Assembly: GCA_902493375.1 (NCBI GenBank)
Contig: CABUPH010000005.1
Location: 1 to 64,000, forward strand
Direction of reading: 5' to 3'
DNA length: 64,000 nucleotides
DNA from: an uncultured Collinsella sp.
GTDB lineage: Bacteria; Actinomycetota; Coriobacteriia; Coriobacteriales; Coriobacteriaceae
How positions within the stretch are numbered: the stretch's first letter is position 1; each line of letters opens with the position of its first letter. Position numbers and translations under genes: made by a program. Shown piece by piece: positions 1 through 7,718 of the stretch. The notes below the pieces were generated by a model. It had not been told where the DNA came from and did no database searches. It worked only from the letters and a program-made list of their open reading frames with translations.

Positions 1-19
1 GCCGTCATCGAACTTGGAA

Positions 20-49
20 GGGGGAGGCCTCGCGGCCTCCCCCTTTTTT
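20..49 (+). terminator. Rho-independent terminator of the gene upstream of the window
   Basis: A perfect 10-bp stem (GGGGGAGGCC / GGCCTCCCCC) with a 4-nt loop is followed by six T. It ends a plus-strand gene whose body lies outside the window. The gene itself is not visible. Confidence 0.9.
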
Positions 50-176
50 GCGTTTGATAGAGAGTTGTAATACAAGAACTCGCCTTCGTTTAGCTTGTCT
101 TACTGTTTGGCTGTATTTTGAGTCCTTCTTTTGTATTTGCGCGATAATAACTCCCATTGGCGTTAGGGAGGACTTG

Positions 177-818
177 ATGTTTACCGTTTTTGTCTTGGGC
201 AATATTGCTTCGGGAAAGTCGACTGCCTGCCGCTATCTCGAATCTCATGGCGCCATGCTTATCGATCTGGATGAGCTTGCCAAATCGCTGTATGTGCCAG
301 GCTCCGATATCGTCAATGCCCTCGCCGAAGAATTCGGTTGGGACATTCTGGACGGGGAGGGCGGCATTCGCCGCAATGTTCTCGCTGCTCGAGCTTTCGC
401 CTCTCCTGATACAGTTGCGCGGCTCAACGACATCGTTCATCCGGTTCTCATCGAACAGCTGTCATTGAGGATTCTTGATCCGGTTTGCTGCACGGTTTCG
501 TCCCCCCGTTTCCCCTTTGCGGTTGTTGAGGTTTCTGCCCCGACTGGTTTTGAGGATGCTTTTGGCCTGGCAGATGAAATCCTGGTTATCAGCGCTCCTT
601 TAGCAGTTCGTCGCGAGCGTGCCATTCATCGTGGTATGGAGTCCTCTGATTTTGATGCGCGCTCTGCATGCCAGCCTGATGAGGCTTCGCTTTGCAATCT
701 CGCTACAACGGTGATTGATAATGCGGCAGGCGATAACTCGCTCTTTGAACAACTTGACGCATGGCTTGCGCGCCATGGCTTCGGGGATGTCGTGGATAAG
801 GAGGAGGCCGATGCCTAA
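177..818 (+). CDS. coaE: Dephospho-CoA kinase
   Basis: Catalyses the last step of coenzyme A synthesis, ATP-dependent phosphorylation of the 3'-hydroxyl of dephospho-CoA, in the cytosol. The 213-residue product has the usual family length. It opens with a P-loop (LGNIASGKST, residues 8-17), followed by the family's D-x-D segment (LIDLDELAK) and the DIVHP segment. The frame is open further upstream (from 48), but the ATG at 177 has a good AGGGAGG site just before it and gives the normal N-terminus. Its 3' end overlaps the transglycosylase gene by 8 bases, so the two are probably translationally coupled. coaE near uvrB is a familiar actinobacterial arrangement. Confidence 0.93.
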   Translation: MFTVFVLGNIASGKSTACRYLESHGAMLIDLDELAKSLYVPGSDIVNALAEEFGWDILDGEGGIRRNVLAARAFASPDTVARLNDIVHPVLIEQLSLRILDPVCCTVSSPRFPFAVVEVSAPTGFEDAFGLADEILVISAPLAVRRERAIHRGMESSDFDARSACQPDEASLCNLATTVIDNAAGDNSLFEQLDAWLARHGFGDVVDKEEADA

Positions 819-1392
819 GACACGTTTCTTTACGTGGTATCGCGTGGCGCCACTTGCCGTTGTGTTCGTCTTCGGCCTTATTTCGCTCGTCTACTCGTGT
901 GCTCCTGCCGCTTTCTTTAAGCCGCTGTATCCGATTGACTACGAGGCGTATGTAAAACAATCCAGTATTTCGCATAATCTGGATCCGTATCTGGTGTGCG
1001 CTGTCATTAAGTCGGAATCGAATTGGGATTCCGAGGCCGAGTCGAATCAGGGTGCTCAGGGATTGATGCAGCTGATGCCCGAGACTGCCCAGGATATGAT
1101 CGCCAAGGGTCTTGTCGACGGAGGGGAGTATTCGGCCGACAATCTTAACGATCCGGCTACGAATATCGAGTTTGGCTGCGCATACCTCTCGTATCTTCTA
1201 ACCTATTTCAACGGGTCGACGGATAGTGCCATTGCCGCCTATAACGCCGGTATGGGCAATGTCGACGGATGGGCGCAGCAGAACACGTCACTCCATAATG
1301 CGATTACCTTCCCTGAAACTCAGGCTTATCTGATTCGCGTCAATAATGCCTGGGTTCGATATAAGACTCTCTATCCCGATCGGTTCGTATAG
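811..1392 (+). CDS. Membrane-anchored soluble lytic transglycosylase (SLT domain)
   Basis: Cleaves the glycan strand of peptidoglycan, leaving 1,6-anhydro ends. The protein acts outside the membrane. It is 193 residues long. A hydrophobic segment at about residues 12-31 looks like an uncleaved signal anchor. The SLT catalytic domain follows from about residue 55, with the catalytic Glu in KSESNWD, then GAQGLMQLMPETA and the AYNAGMGNVDGW motif. The ATG at 811 lies inside the end of coaE, preceded by AAGGAGGAGG, which is a strong ribosome site. An upstream in-frame start at 715 was discarded because it would lie deep within coaE. It may remodel the wall during growth. No dedicated partner gene is adjacent. 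Confidence 0.88.
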   Translation: MPKTRFFTWYRVAPLAVVFVFGLISLVYSCAPAAFFKPLYPIDYEAYVKQSSISHNLDPYLVCAVIKSESNWDSEAESNQGAQGLMQLMPETAQDMIAKGLVDGGEYSADNLNDPATNIEFGCAYLSYLLTYFNGSTDSAIAAYNAGMGNVDGWAQQNTSLHNAITFPETQAYLIRVNNAWVRYKTLYPDRFV

Positions 1393-1412
1393 GACTAAGC
1401 CCACCGCCTGCG

Positions 1413-1418
1413 TATACT
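1413..1418 (+). promoter_or_regulatory. Probable -10 element upstream of uvrB
   Basis: TATACT stands about 25 bases before the uvrB start. The -35 region (TAGGAC, 17 bases upstream) is poor, so this is a tentative promoter. No clear LexA-type operator was seen here. Confidence 0.4.
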
Positions 1419-1443
1419 GCAGATGTATGAGTTAGGAGTATCC

Positions 1444-3684
1444 ATGGCGGAATTTGAAGTAGAACGCGTTGGTGGTGAACTTAAGCGCTTTGGCGTTGAG
1501 GGCGCTGAGGTGCCGTTTGAAGTCGTCTCTCCCTATGAGCCTGCCGGTTCCCAGCCTAAGGCCATTGAGTCGCTTGTGCAGGGCGTGAGGGACGGAGACC
1601 GCTATCAGGTTTTGCTGGGTGTGACTGGTTCGGGCAAGACCTTCACGATGGCAAAGACTATTGAGGCCCTGGGAAAGCCGACGCTGGTCATGGCTCCGAA
1701 TAAAACGCTCGCCGCTCAGCTTGCGAGCGAGCTCAAAGAGTATTTTCCCAATAATGCTGTGGTCTACTTCGTCTCGTACTACGACTACTATCAGCCCGAG
1801 GCGTATGTGCCGCAAAGCGATACATATATCGAGAAAGACTCCTCGATTAACGAAGAGGTCGAGATGCTGCGCCATCAAGCGACCGCGTCACTGCTCTCTC
1901 GACGCGATGTGATCGTTGTCGCATCGGTCTCGTGTATCTATGGCATTGGCTCTCCTGAGGACTATGCGGGTCTGGCTCCAAACGTCGACAAGAAGGTGCC
2001 GCTCGAGCGCGATGACTTTATCCATGCACTTATCGACATTCAATATGATCGCAATGACTATGACCTGGCACGTGGCACGTTCCGCGTGCGCGGCGATGTT
2101 GTCGACGTGTATCCGCCTTATGCCGAGCATCCGTTGCGGTTTGAGTTCTTTGGCGACGAGGTCGAGCTGATTGCCGAGATCGATGAGGTCACCGGTGAGA
2201 TGCTTCGTGAGTACGAGGCCATTCCCGTATGGCCGGCATCGCACTACGTGACCGAGAAGCCGAAGGTCAAGGCGGCTCTGAAATCGATCAGTGAAGAGTG
2301 CGAGAAGCGCGTGGCGGAGCTCAAGGCGACCGACAAGTTGCTCGAGGCGCAGCGTCTGCAGCAGCGTACCGATTATGATCTTGAGATGCTCGAGACGATG
2401 GGCTTTTGCAACGGCATCGAGAACTACTCGCGTCATCTGGACGGTCGCAAGCCGGGTGAGCCGCCGTTTACCCTAATCGATTACTTTCCCAAGGATATGC
2501 TCTGCATCATCGATGAGAGTCATGTGACGGTGCCGCAGATTCGCGGCATGCACGAAGGTGACCGCTCGCGTAAGGTGACGCTGGTGGAACATGGTTTTCG
2601 CCTGCCCTCGGCGCTCGATAACCGCCCGCTTCGTTTCGATGAGTTTGAAGCAAGGATACCCCAGTTTATCTATGTTTCGGCCACGCCGGGCGACTACGAG
2701 CTGCGGGTGAGCCAAAACGACGTGGAGCAGATTATTCGTCCGACCGGCCTTCTCGACCCCAAGATTGACGTGCGTCCAGTTCGCGGCCAGATTGACGATC
2801 TTGAGGACGAGATTCGCGAGCGCGTTGCCCGCAAGGAGCGCGTGCTGGTGACCACGTTGACCAAGCGCATGGCCGAGGACCTGACCGACCATCTGCTCGA
2901 CGCGGGCATTAAGGTCAATTACATGCACTCTGATACGGCGACAATGGACCGTGTCGAGATCCTGCGAACGCTGCGCGAGGGCAAGATCGATGTTCTCGTT
3001 GGCATCAACCTGCTTCGCGAGGGCTTGGATCTCCCTGAGGTCTCACTGGTGGCAATTCTCGATGCCGATAAGGAAGGCTTCTTGCGCAACCGCCGTTCGT
3101 TGATTCAGACGATTGGCCGTGCGGCCCGAAACGCCGATGGCGAAGTCATCATGTATGCAGACGTTGTGACCGATTCGATGAAAGAGGCCATCGAGGAGAC
3201 GCAGCGCCGTCGCGAGATTCAGATGGCATATAACGAAGAACATGGCATTGTGCCCAAGACGGTGCGCAAGGCCATCAACGACATCTCAAGTTTTATTGCC
3301 GAGGCCGAAAAAACTGTGGGCTCCAAGGGACGCTCGAAGGGCGACTCTCTTGGCCATGGCGCATTCTATACGCCCGATGAGTCGGGCGAGGGCGGTGTGC
3401 CGGAAACGGTGGCGCCCGAGCAGACACTTGCGGAGCAGTTGGAAGAACTGCCACATGACGAGCTTGTGCGGATCGTCGAAACCATGGAAGAGGATATGCG
3501 TAACGCTTCTGCCGCTATGGACTTTGAGGAGGCGGCGCGCCTGCGCGATGCTGTCGTTCAGATTCGGGCGATGCTCGAGGGTGCGTCTGAGGACGAGACG
3601 ATCGAGCGCTTACGTTCGCAGGCCCGCAAGGGTTCCACGTTCGCATCGGGCAGAAAACGCCAAGGTGCACGGTTTAAGAAATAG
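1444..3684 (+). CDS. uvrB: Excinuclease ABC subunit B
   Basis: DNA-damage verification helicase of nucleotide excision repair. It is loaded by UvrA and recruits UvrC. The product is 746 residues. Walker A is GVTGSGKTFTM (about residue 60). Then come the beta-hairpin region with the aromatic YYDYYQPE block, the DEAH-like motif IDESHVT, helicase motifs V and VI (GINLLREGLDLPEVS and QTIGRAARN), and a C-terminal UVR motif (AAMDFEEAARLRDAV) for UvrC contact. ATG 1444 is chosen because TAGGAG precedes it at 1433-1438. An alternative start at 1423 would place that site inside the gene. uvrA and uvrC lie 6 and 12 kb downstream, separated by unrelated genes. Confidence 0.97.
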   Translation: MAEFEVERVGGELKRFGVEGAEVPFEVVSPYEPAGSQPKAIESLVQGVRDGDRYQVLLGVTGSGKTFTMAKTIEALGKPTLVMAPNKTLAAQLASELKEYFPNNAVVYFVSYYDYYQPEAYVPQSDTYIEKDSSINEEVEMLRHQATASLLSRRDVIVVASVSCIYGIGSPEDYAGLAPNVDKKVPLERDDFIHALIDIQYDRNDYDLARGTFRVRGDVVDVYPPYAEHPLRFEFFGDEVELIAEIDEVTGEMLREYEAIPVWPASHYVTEKPKVKAALKSISEECEKRVAELKATDKLLEAQRLQQRTDYDLEMLETMGFCNGIENYSRHLDGRKPGEPPFTLIDYFPKDMLCIIDESHVTVPQIRGMHEGDRSRKVTLVEHGFRLPSALDNRPLRFDEFEARIPQFIYVSATPGDYELRVSQNDVEQIIRPTGLLDPKIDVRPVRGQIDDLEDEIRERVARKERVLVTTLTKRMAEDLTDHLLDAGIKVNYMHSDTATMDRVEILRTLREGKIDVLVGINLLREGLDLPEVSLVAILDADKEGFLRNRRSLIQTIGRAARNADGEVIMYADVVTDSMKEAIEETQRRREIQMAYNEEHGIVPKTVRKAINDISSFIAEAEKTVGSKGRSKGDSLGHGAFYTPDESGEGGVPETVAPEQTLAEQLEELPHDELVRIVETMEEDMRNASAAMDFEEAARLRDAVVQIRAMLEGASEDETIERLRSQARKGSTFASGRKRQGARFKK

Positions 3685-3689
3685 CGAAC

Positions 3690-3722
3690 AGGCCCCGAGT
3701 TCCCTGTGGAGCTCGGGGCCTG
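3690..3722. terminator. Hairpin between convergent uvrB and FAD-protein genes
   Basis: The inverted repeat AGGCCCCGAG ... CTCGGGGCCT lies between two genes that point towards each other. There is only a weak T tract on the plus side (TGTGTCTTTT). It could serve as a terminator in either direction. Confidence 0.6.
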
Positions 3723-3749
3723 TGTCTTTTGCGCGCTGGAATTCGTGCG

Positions 3750-5390
3750 TTAGAGGTCTGCGATCAGGGCTTCAGCACAACGGATGCCGTCGGTGGCCGC
3801 GCTCATGATGCCGCCGGCATATCCAGCTCCCTCACCGCAAGGGTAGAGGCCCGGGGTCGACGCGGCATGGCACGTTCGGTCTCGAGTGACAGTGACCGGT
3901 GAGCTCGAACGAGTCTCCACGCCGGTAAGAACGGCATCGGGGCGGTCGTAGCCTCGTAGCTTTTTTCCGAGTAGGGGAAGTCCCAGGCGGAGCGACTCGA
4001 CGATATGCTGCGGCAGGGCTTCGTCAATTGCCGTCCAGGTCACACCGAGCGGATAGGTGGGCTTTACCTTTCCGGGCGCCTTGCTGGCGCGTCCTGCGAG
4101 GAAATCTCCGACGAGTTGTGCCGGTGCGTTCCAGTTGGAACCGCCCAGGCGATAGGCGGCCGCCTCGCAGGCACGCTGGAGCTCGATGCCGGCGAGCGGG
4201 TCATCGTTGGGAAGGTCCTCAGGCGTGACGTTAACGAGCAGGGCGGCATTTGCGTTGCGTCCGTCGCGGGCATTGAGACTGGCCCCGTTGACGCACAGAT
4301 GGCACGGTTCTGAAGAGGCGGCAACAACCTGTCCGCCGGGGCACATGCAAAACGAGAACACGCTGCGGCCGTTGGGAAGATGGGCAACAAGTTTGTAGGG
4401 GGCCGCCCCGAGCGCTGGATGTCCCGCCGAGGCTCCATATTGGGCTCTGTCGATGTCGCGTTGCGGATGCTCGATGCGAACGCCCATGGCAAAGGTCTTT
4501 TGTGCGAGGGCCACGTTGTGGTCCTTAAGGAGCTCAAAAATATCGCGAGCAGAATGCCCGCAGGCGAGGATGAGGTGCTTTGTCTCGATCGGCTCGTAAG
4601 CGGCGTCTTGGGACGATTGGACATCAATACCGGTGATGGCGCCAGACGCGTCGATGCGAATGTCGACGAGCTTCGTTCGATAACGGACGACACCTCCGAG
4701 CTGCTCGATGCGCTGGGATATAGCGGTGACAACCTTGGGAAGGATGTCGGAGCCAATGTGCGGCTTGGCATCCCACAGAATATCGCGGGGCGCACCCGCC
4801 TCGACGAAGGTTTCGAGGATAAGGCGATGGGCGGGATTTTTTGTTCCCGTATTGAGCTTGCCGTCCGAGAAGGTCCCCGCGCCGCCCAGACCAAACTGAA
4901 TATTGCTCTCGGGGTCGAGGATGCGCTCCTTTAGAAAGAGGTCGATCGCATGCGAGCGGCGAAATGCCGGGTCGCCGCGCTCGATAAGCAAGGGCTTAAG
5001 ACCTGCTTCGGCGAGCGTGAGCGCAGCGAAAAGGCCGGCGCATCCGGCGCCGACAACGACAGGGCGTTCTTGAGGTGCGTCGGAGACGGGGGAGGGGAAT
5101 GAAGGCTCATCGTCTTCTATCGCGCGTACGCGCGAGCGGTCACGCTCGGCAACGCTGTCGACCGCTTCTCGCTCGAGGTGGGGACTAGTCAGCTCAACAC
5201 GAAAGCTCAGGATAAAATGGACGTCTCGTTTTTTGCGAGCGTCGATTGACTTGCGGTGGAGCTCGATGGACTTGATCTCGGAGTCCTTGCAACGTAAGAT
5301 GCGCTTGGCGACTCGCTTGCCAACAATGAGGCAGGCATTTTCATCGCCGGCTTCATCGAGCGACACGTTGACTTGGGTGATTTTGATCAT
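3750..5390 (-). CDS. FAD-dependent dehydrogenase-like protein
   Basis: A 546-residue flavoprotein of unknown substrate. An N-terminal domain of roughly 100 residues (start MIKITQVNVSLD) precedes a dinucleotide-binding motif VVGAGCAGLFAALTLAEAG and then FGLGGAGTFSDGKLNTG. The C-terminus, LYPCGEGAGYAGGIMSAATDG, is the typical FAD-closing motif. The combination is that of the uncharacterised FAD-dependent dehydrogenase family found in many anaerobes. ATG at 5390 is preceded by AAGGAG, so 41 upstream in-frame codons were left out. It follows a second flavoprotein gene in the same direction, but a hairpin separates them. Confidence 0.8.
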   Translation of the reverse strand: MIKITQVNVSLDEAGDENACLIVGKRVAKRILRCKDSEIKSIELHRKSIDARKKRDVHFILSFRVELTSPHLEREAVDSVAERDRSRVRAIEDDEPSFPSPVSDAPQERPVVVGAGCAGLFAALTLAEAGLKPLLIERGDPAFRRSHAIDLFLKERILDPESNIQFGLGGAGTFSDGKLNTGTKNPAHRLILETFVEAGAPRDILWDAKPHIGSDILPKVVTAISQRIEQLGGVVRYRTKLVDIRIDASGAITGIDVQSSQDAAYEPIETKHLILACGHSARDIFELLKDHNVALAQKTFAMGVRIEHPQRDIDRAQYGASAGHPALGAAPYKLVAHLPNGRSVFSFCMCPGGQVVAASSEPCHLCVNGASLNARDGRNANAALLVNVTPEDLPNDDPLAGIELQRACEAAAYRLGGSNWNAPAQLVGDFLAGRASKAPGKVKPTYPLGVTWTAIDEALPQHIVESLRLGLPLLGKKLRGYDRPDAVLTGVETRSSSPVTVTRDRTCHAASTPGLYPCGEGAGYAGGIMSAATDGIRCAEALIADL

Positions 5391-5416
5391 CGAGGTCTCC
5401 TTAGAGGCAAGAAAGA

Positions 5417-5440
5417 GGCCGTCCGGTATCCCAGACGGCC
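5417..5440 (-). terminator. Intergenic hairpin between two flavoprotein genes
   Basis: A ten-base stem (GGCCGTCCGG / CCAGACGGCC, one wobble) with a 4-base loop is followed on the minus strand by a T-rich run. It probably terminates, at least partly, the mrp–flavoprotein transcript. Confidence 0.65.
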
Positions 5441-5470
5441 CGAATGCGTTTTTGATTATAGACTGCGCGG

Positions 5471-6742
5471 CTACAGGCTGCTTGCAGCGCGAATGCCCGA
5501 GAGCCAGGCCCACGCAAGGTTAAAGCCCCCGCAATCGGCGTCGATGTCGAGCGCTTCGCCGCAGACGTAAAGCGGGGCGTCGACAACGCAGCGCGCGCGT
5601 AGACTGGGTGTTGAGATGCTCTCGACAGATACGCCACCACGCGTGACCTGCGCCGAGCGCTCCTCGGCTGTACCCTCGACGAGCAACTTAAAGTGCTTGA
5701 GGATCGAGACCAGGTGGATGACATCGTTGGAGCCTGGATGGCACTGCTCGAACGCCGTGCAGACGACGCGGGAGAGTTGCGGGGCGAGCATGCCGTCGAG
5801 CCAACGGGGATCGCGGGGCGAAAAGCCGCCGAGCAGCTCAACGCGCCGGTTGAGCATATCGAGCAGCTCGTCTTTGGAGAGGTCGGGGAAAACGTCGAGC
5901 AGGATCGTATCGCCGCGCTGGATACGACGGGAGAGGTTGAAGACAGCGACGCCCGAGATGCCGAAGGTTCGAAACAGTACTTCACCGTCTTCGTGCCAGA
6001 GCTCACTATGGTTACGGGTGAGCGTCAAGCGGGCGCGGACGCGCAGACCATCCAACATCTTGAGTGCTGCCCGATCGCCAACGACCGTTGCCGATACGGG
6101 GCAGAGGATGGGGCGTAGCGAAGTGAGGGGGAGGCGAAACGTATCGGCGATACCGGTGGGGTTGCCGCCCGTGGCGATAATTACGGTATGTGCCTGCGGG
6201 GCCTCGTTCTTGCGAGGAACATCGGCGAGCGCTTTCCGAAGCGAGCGGAGCTCCGATTTTCGGTCGTCGTGCTTTTTTGCCTTGAGCGCCCGCGCTGGAC
6301 GGTCTATTTGGAGTGCCCAGCCTTCGGAAACTTTGTGCGCCGAGGCAACGTTGGCTCCGCAGATTAAGGTGATACCTAGGCGGTCGCAAACGTTGAGAAG
6401 CGCGTCGCGCACCGATTCTGCGCGAAGGGAGCGCGGGTACAGCCGGCCTTCCTCGGAGGTTGTCATGATGCCCAGCGAGGAGAAGAAACCCATAAGCTCT
6501 TGTTCGGGCTGGGGGCCCATGACGGATTCGATGAATGCGGGGTGGTTATACCGCTGAGGATCAATCGATTCGTTGGAGAGGTTGCAGCGGCCGTTACCGG
6601 TCGCAAGAAGCTTAAGGCCGCAGGCGACATCGCGCTCAACGATGCAGACGCTTTTGCCAGCACGTGCGGCCGTAATGGCGGCGGCGAGGCCTGAAGCCCC
6701 GCCGCCGATTACCAGGACGTCATAGAAGGCGCTCGTGTTCAC
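5471..6742 (-). CDS. NAD(P)/FAD-dependent oxidoreductase, HI0933/BaiN-type
   Basis: A 423-residue flavoprotein of the HI0933-like family (Rossmann FAD domain with an inserted small domain). An N-terminal GGGASGLAAAITAARAG nucleotide-binding motif is followed by the family signature ATGNGRCNLSN. The C-terminal FAD motif is LYVCGEALDIDADCGGFNLAWA. Family members include BaiN (bile-acid double-bond reduction), but most are uncharacterised, so no substrate is claimed. The start is GTG at 6742, directly abutting the TAA of mrp (6743-6745). This implies translational coupling to that gene. Confidence 0.8.
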   Translation of the reverse strand: MNTSAFYDVLVIGGGASGLAAAITAARAGKSVCIVERDVACGLKLLATGNGRCNLSNESIDPQRYNHPAFIESVMGPQPEQELMGFFSSLGIMTTSEEGRLYPRSLRAESVRDALLNVCDRLGITLICGANVASAHKVSEGWALQIDRPARALKAKKHDDRKSELRSLRKALADVPRKNEAPQAHTVIIATGGNPTGIADTFRLPLTSLRPILCPVSATVVGDRAALKMLDGLRVRARLTLTRNHSELWHEDGEVLFRTFGISGVAVFNLSRRIQRGDTILLDVFPDLSKDELLDMLNRRVELLGGFSPRDPRWLDGMLAPQLSRVVCTAFEQCHPGSNDVIHLVSILKHFKLLVEGTAEERSAQVTRGGVSVESISTPSLRARCVVDAPLYVCGEALDIDADCGGFNLAWAWLSGIRAASSL

Positions 6743-7573
6743 TTAGGCCTCGTCGGTCTCGTGCGGGGCAATGGCCTCGACGGCAGAGACTGCCTTGGGC
6801 AACATGCCATCGGGCAGCGCGGTCTCGACCTCGCCCTTATCGCAGGCCTCGGCGAGTGCCGGATTGATGGGAAGCTGGCCCAAGATGTCGAGGTTATAGC
6901 GCTCTGCGACCTCGGGGAGCTTGCTCTTGCCAAAGACCTCGATCTTCTTGCCGCAGTCGGGGCACTCAATATAGCTCATGTTTTCGACGATGCCCAGAAT
7001 GGGGACGTTCATCTTCTCGGCCATGTTGACCGCCTTGGCGACGATCATCGAGACCAGATCCTGCGGGCTCGTGACGATGACGATGCCGTCGACGGGCAGC
7101 GACTGGAAGACGGTGAGCGCGACGTCGCCTGTTCCCGGAGGCATGTCGACCAGCAGGTAGTCGATGGGGCCCCACGAGGTCTCGCTCCAGAACTGCCTAA
7201 TGGCGCCTGCGATGACCGGACCGCGCCAAAGGACGGGGTCGGTCTCGTTTTGGAGCAGAAGGTTGGAGCTCATGACCTTGACGCCGCGCTCGGAGATTTC
7301 GGGCAGCATAAGGTTGCCAAGGGCATGGACGTGGCGTCCGCTCATACCGAACATCTTGGGGATAGAGGGACCGGTAATGTCGGCATCGAGGACGCCGACC
7401 TTGTGGCCGTGACGGGCAAGCTCGGTGGCGATGGCACCGGTGACAAACGACTTGCCGACACCGCCCTTGCCGGAAAGCACGGCGATGACGCGTTTGACCT
7501 CGGACAGCGTGTTCTCCTCAAATTGCGACGGCGACGTTTGTCCGCCGGCGGCCTGTGCGTGCTCGCAATCCAT
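6743..7573 (-). CDS. mrp: Mrp/NBP35-type Fe-S cluster carrier ATPase
   Basis: A ParA/MinD-like P-loop ATPase that binds and transfers Fe-S clusters in the cytosol. The 276-residue protein has the deviant Walker A motif LSGKGGVGKSF (near residue 35), a Walker B-like segment DYLLVDMPPGTGD, and the C-x-x-C cluster ligands in ECPDCGKK that define the Mrp/ApbC group. The start ATG at 7573 is preceded by AAAGGAG. Its stop is immediately followed by the GTG of the flavoprotein gene, suggesting that the two are expressed together and that Fe-S or flavin redox chemistry links them. That link is inference. Confidence 0.9.
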   Translation of the reverse strand: MDCEHAQAAGGQTSPSQFEENTLSEVKRVIAVLSGKGGVGKSFVTGAIATELARHGHKVGVLDADITGPSIPKMFGMSGRHVHALGNLMLPEISERGVKVMSSNLLLQNETDPVLWRGPVIAGAIRQFWSETSWGPIDYLLVDMPPGTGDVALTVFQSLPVDGIVIVTSPQDLVSMIVAKAVNMAEKMNVPILGIVENMSYIECPDCGKKIEVFGKSKLPEVAERYNLDILGQLPINPALAEACDKGEVETALPDGMLPKAVSAVEAIAPHETDEA

Positions 7574-7628
7574 GTATGACTCCTTTGTATATGTTGGGGC
7601 CGGGGCCCCGTGATGTGACACGAGCGTC

Positions 7629-7658
7629 ATTGTACCCTCGTTTGCGAGCGGGAGTCAT
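7629..7658 (-). promoter_or_regulatory. Candidate promoter of mrp
   Basis: On the minus strand, ATGACT (-35) and TACAAT (-10) are separated by 18 bases, about 55 bases before the mrp start. A GC-rich near-palindrome (GGGGCCGGGGCCCC) lies in the leader. Confidence 0.45.
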
Positions 7659-7718
7659 TTGCGATGCATTTGGGCCGAGCGTGCTTGCAATACGATGGGT
7701 CCAAGCGAATGGGCGGGC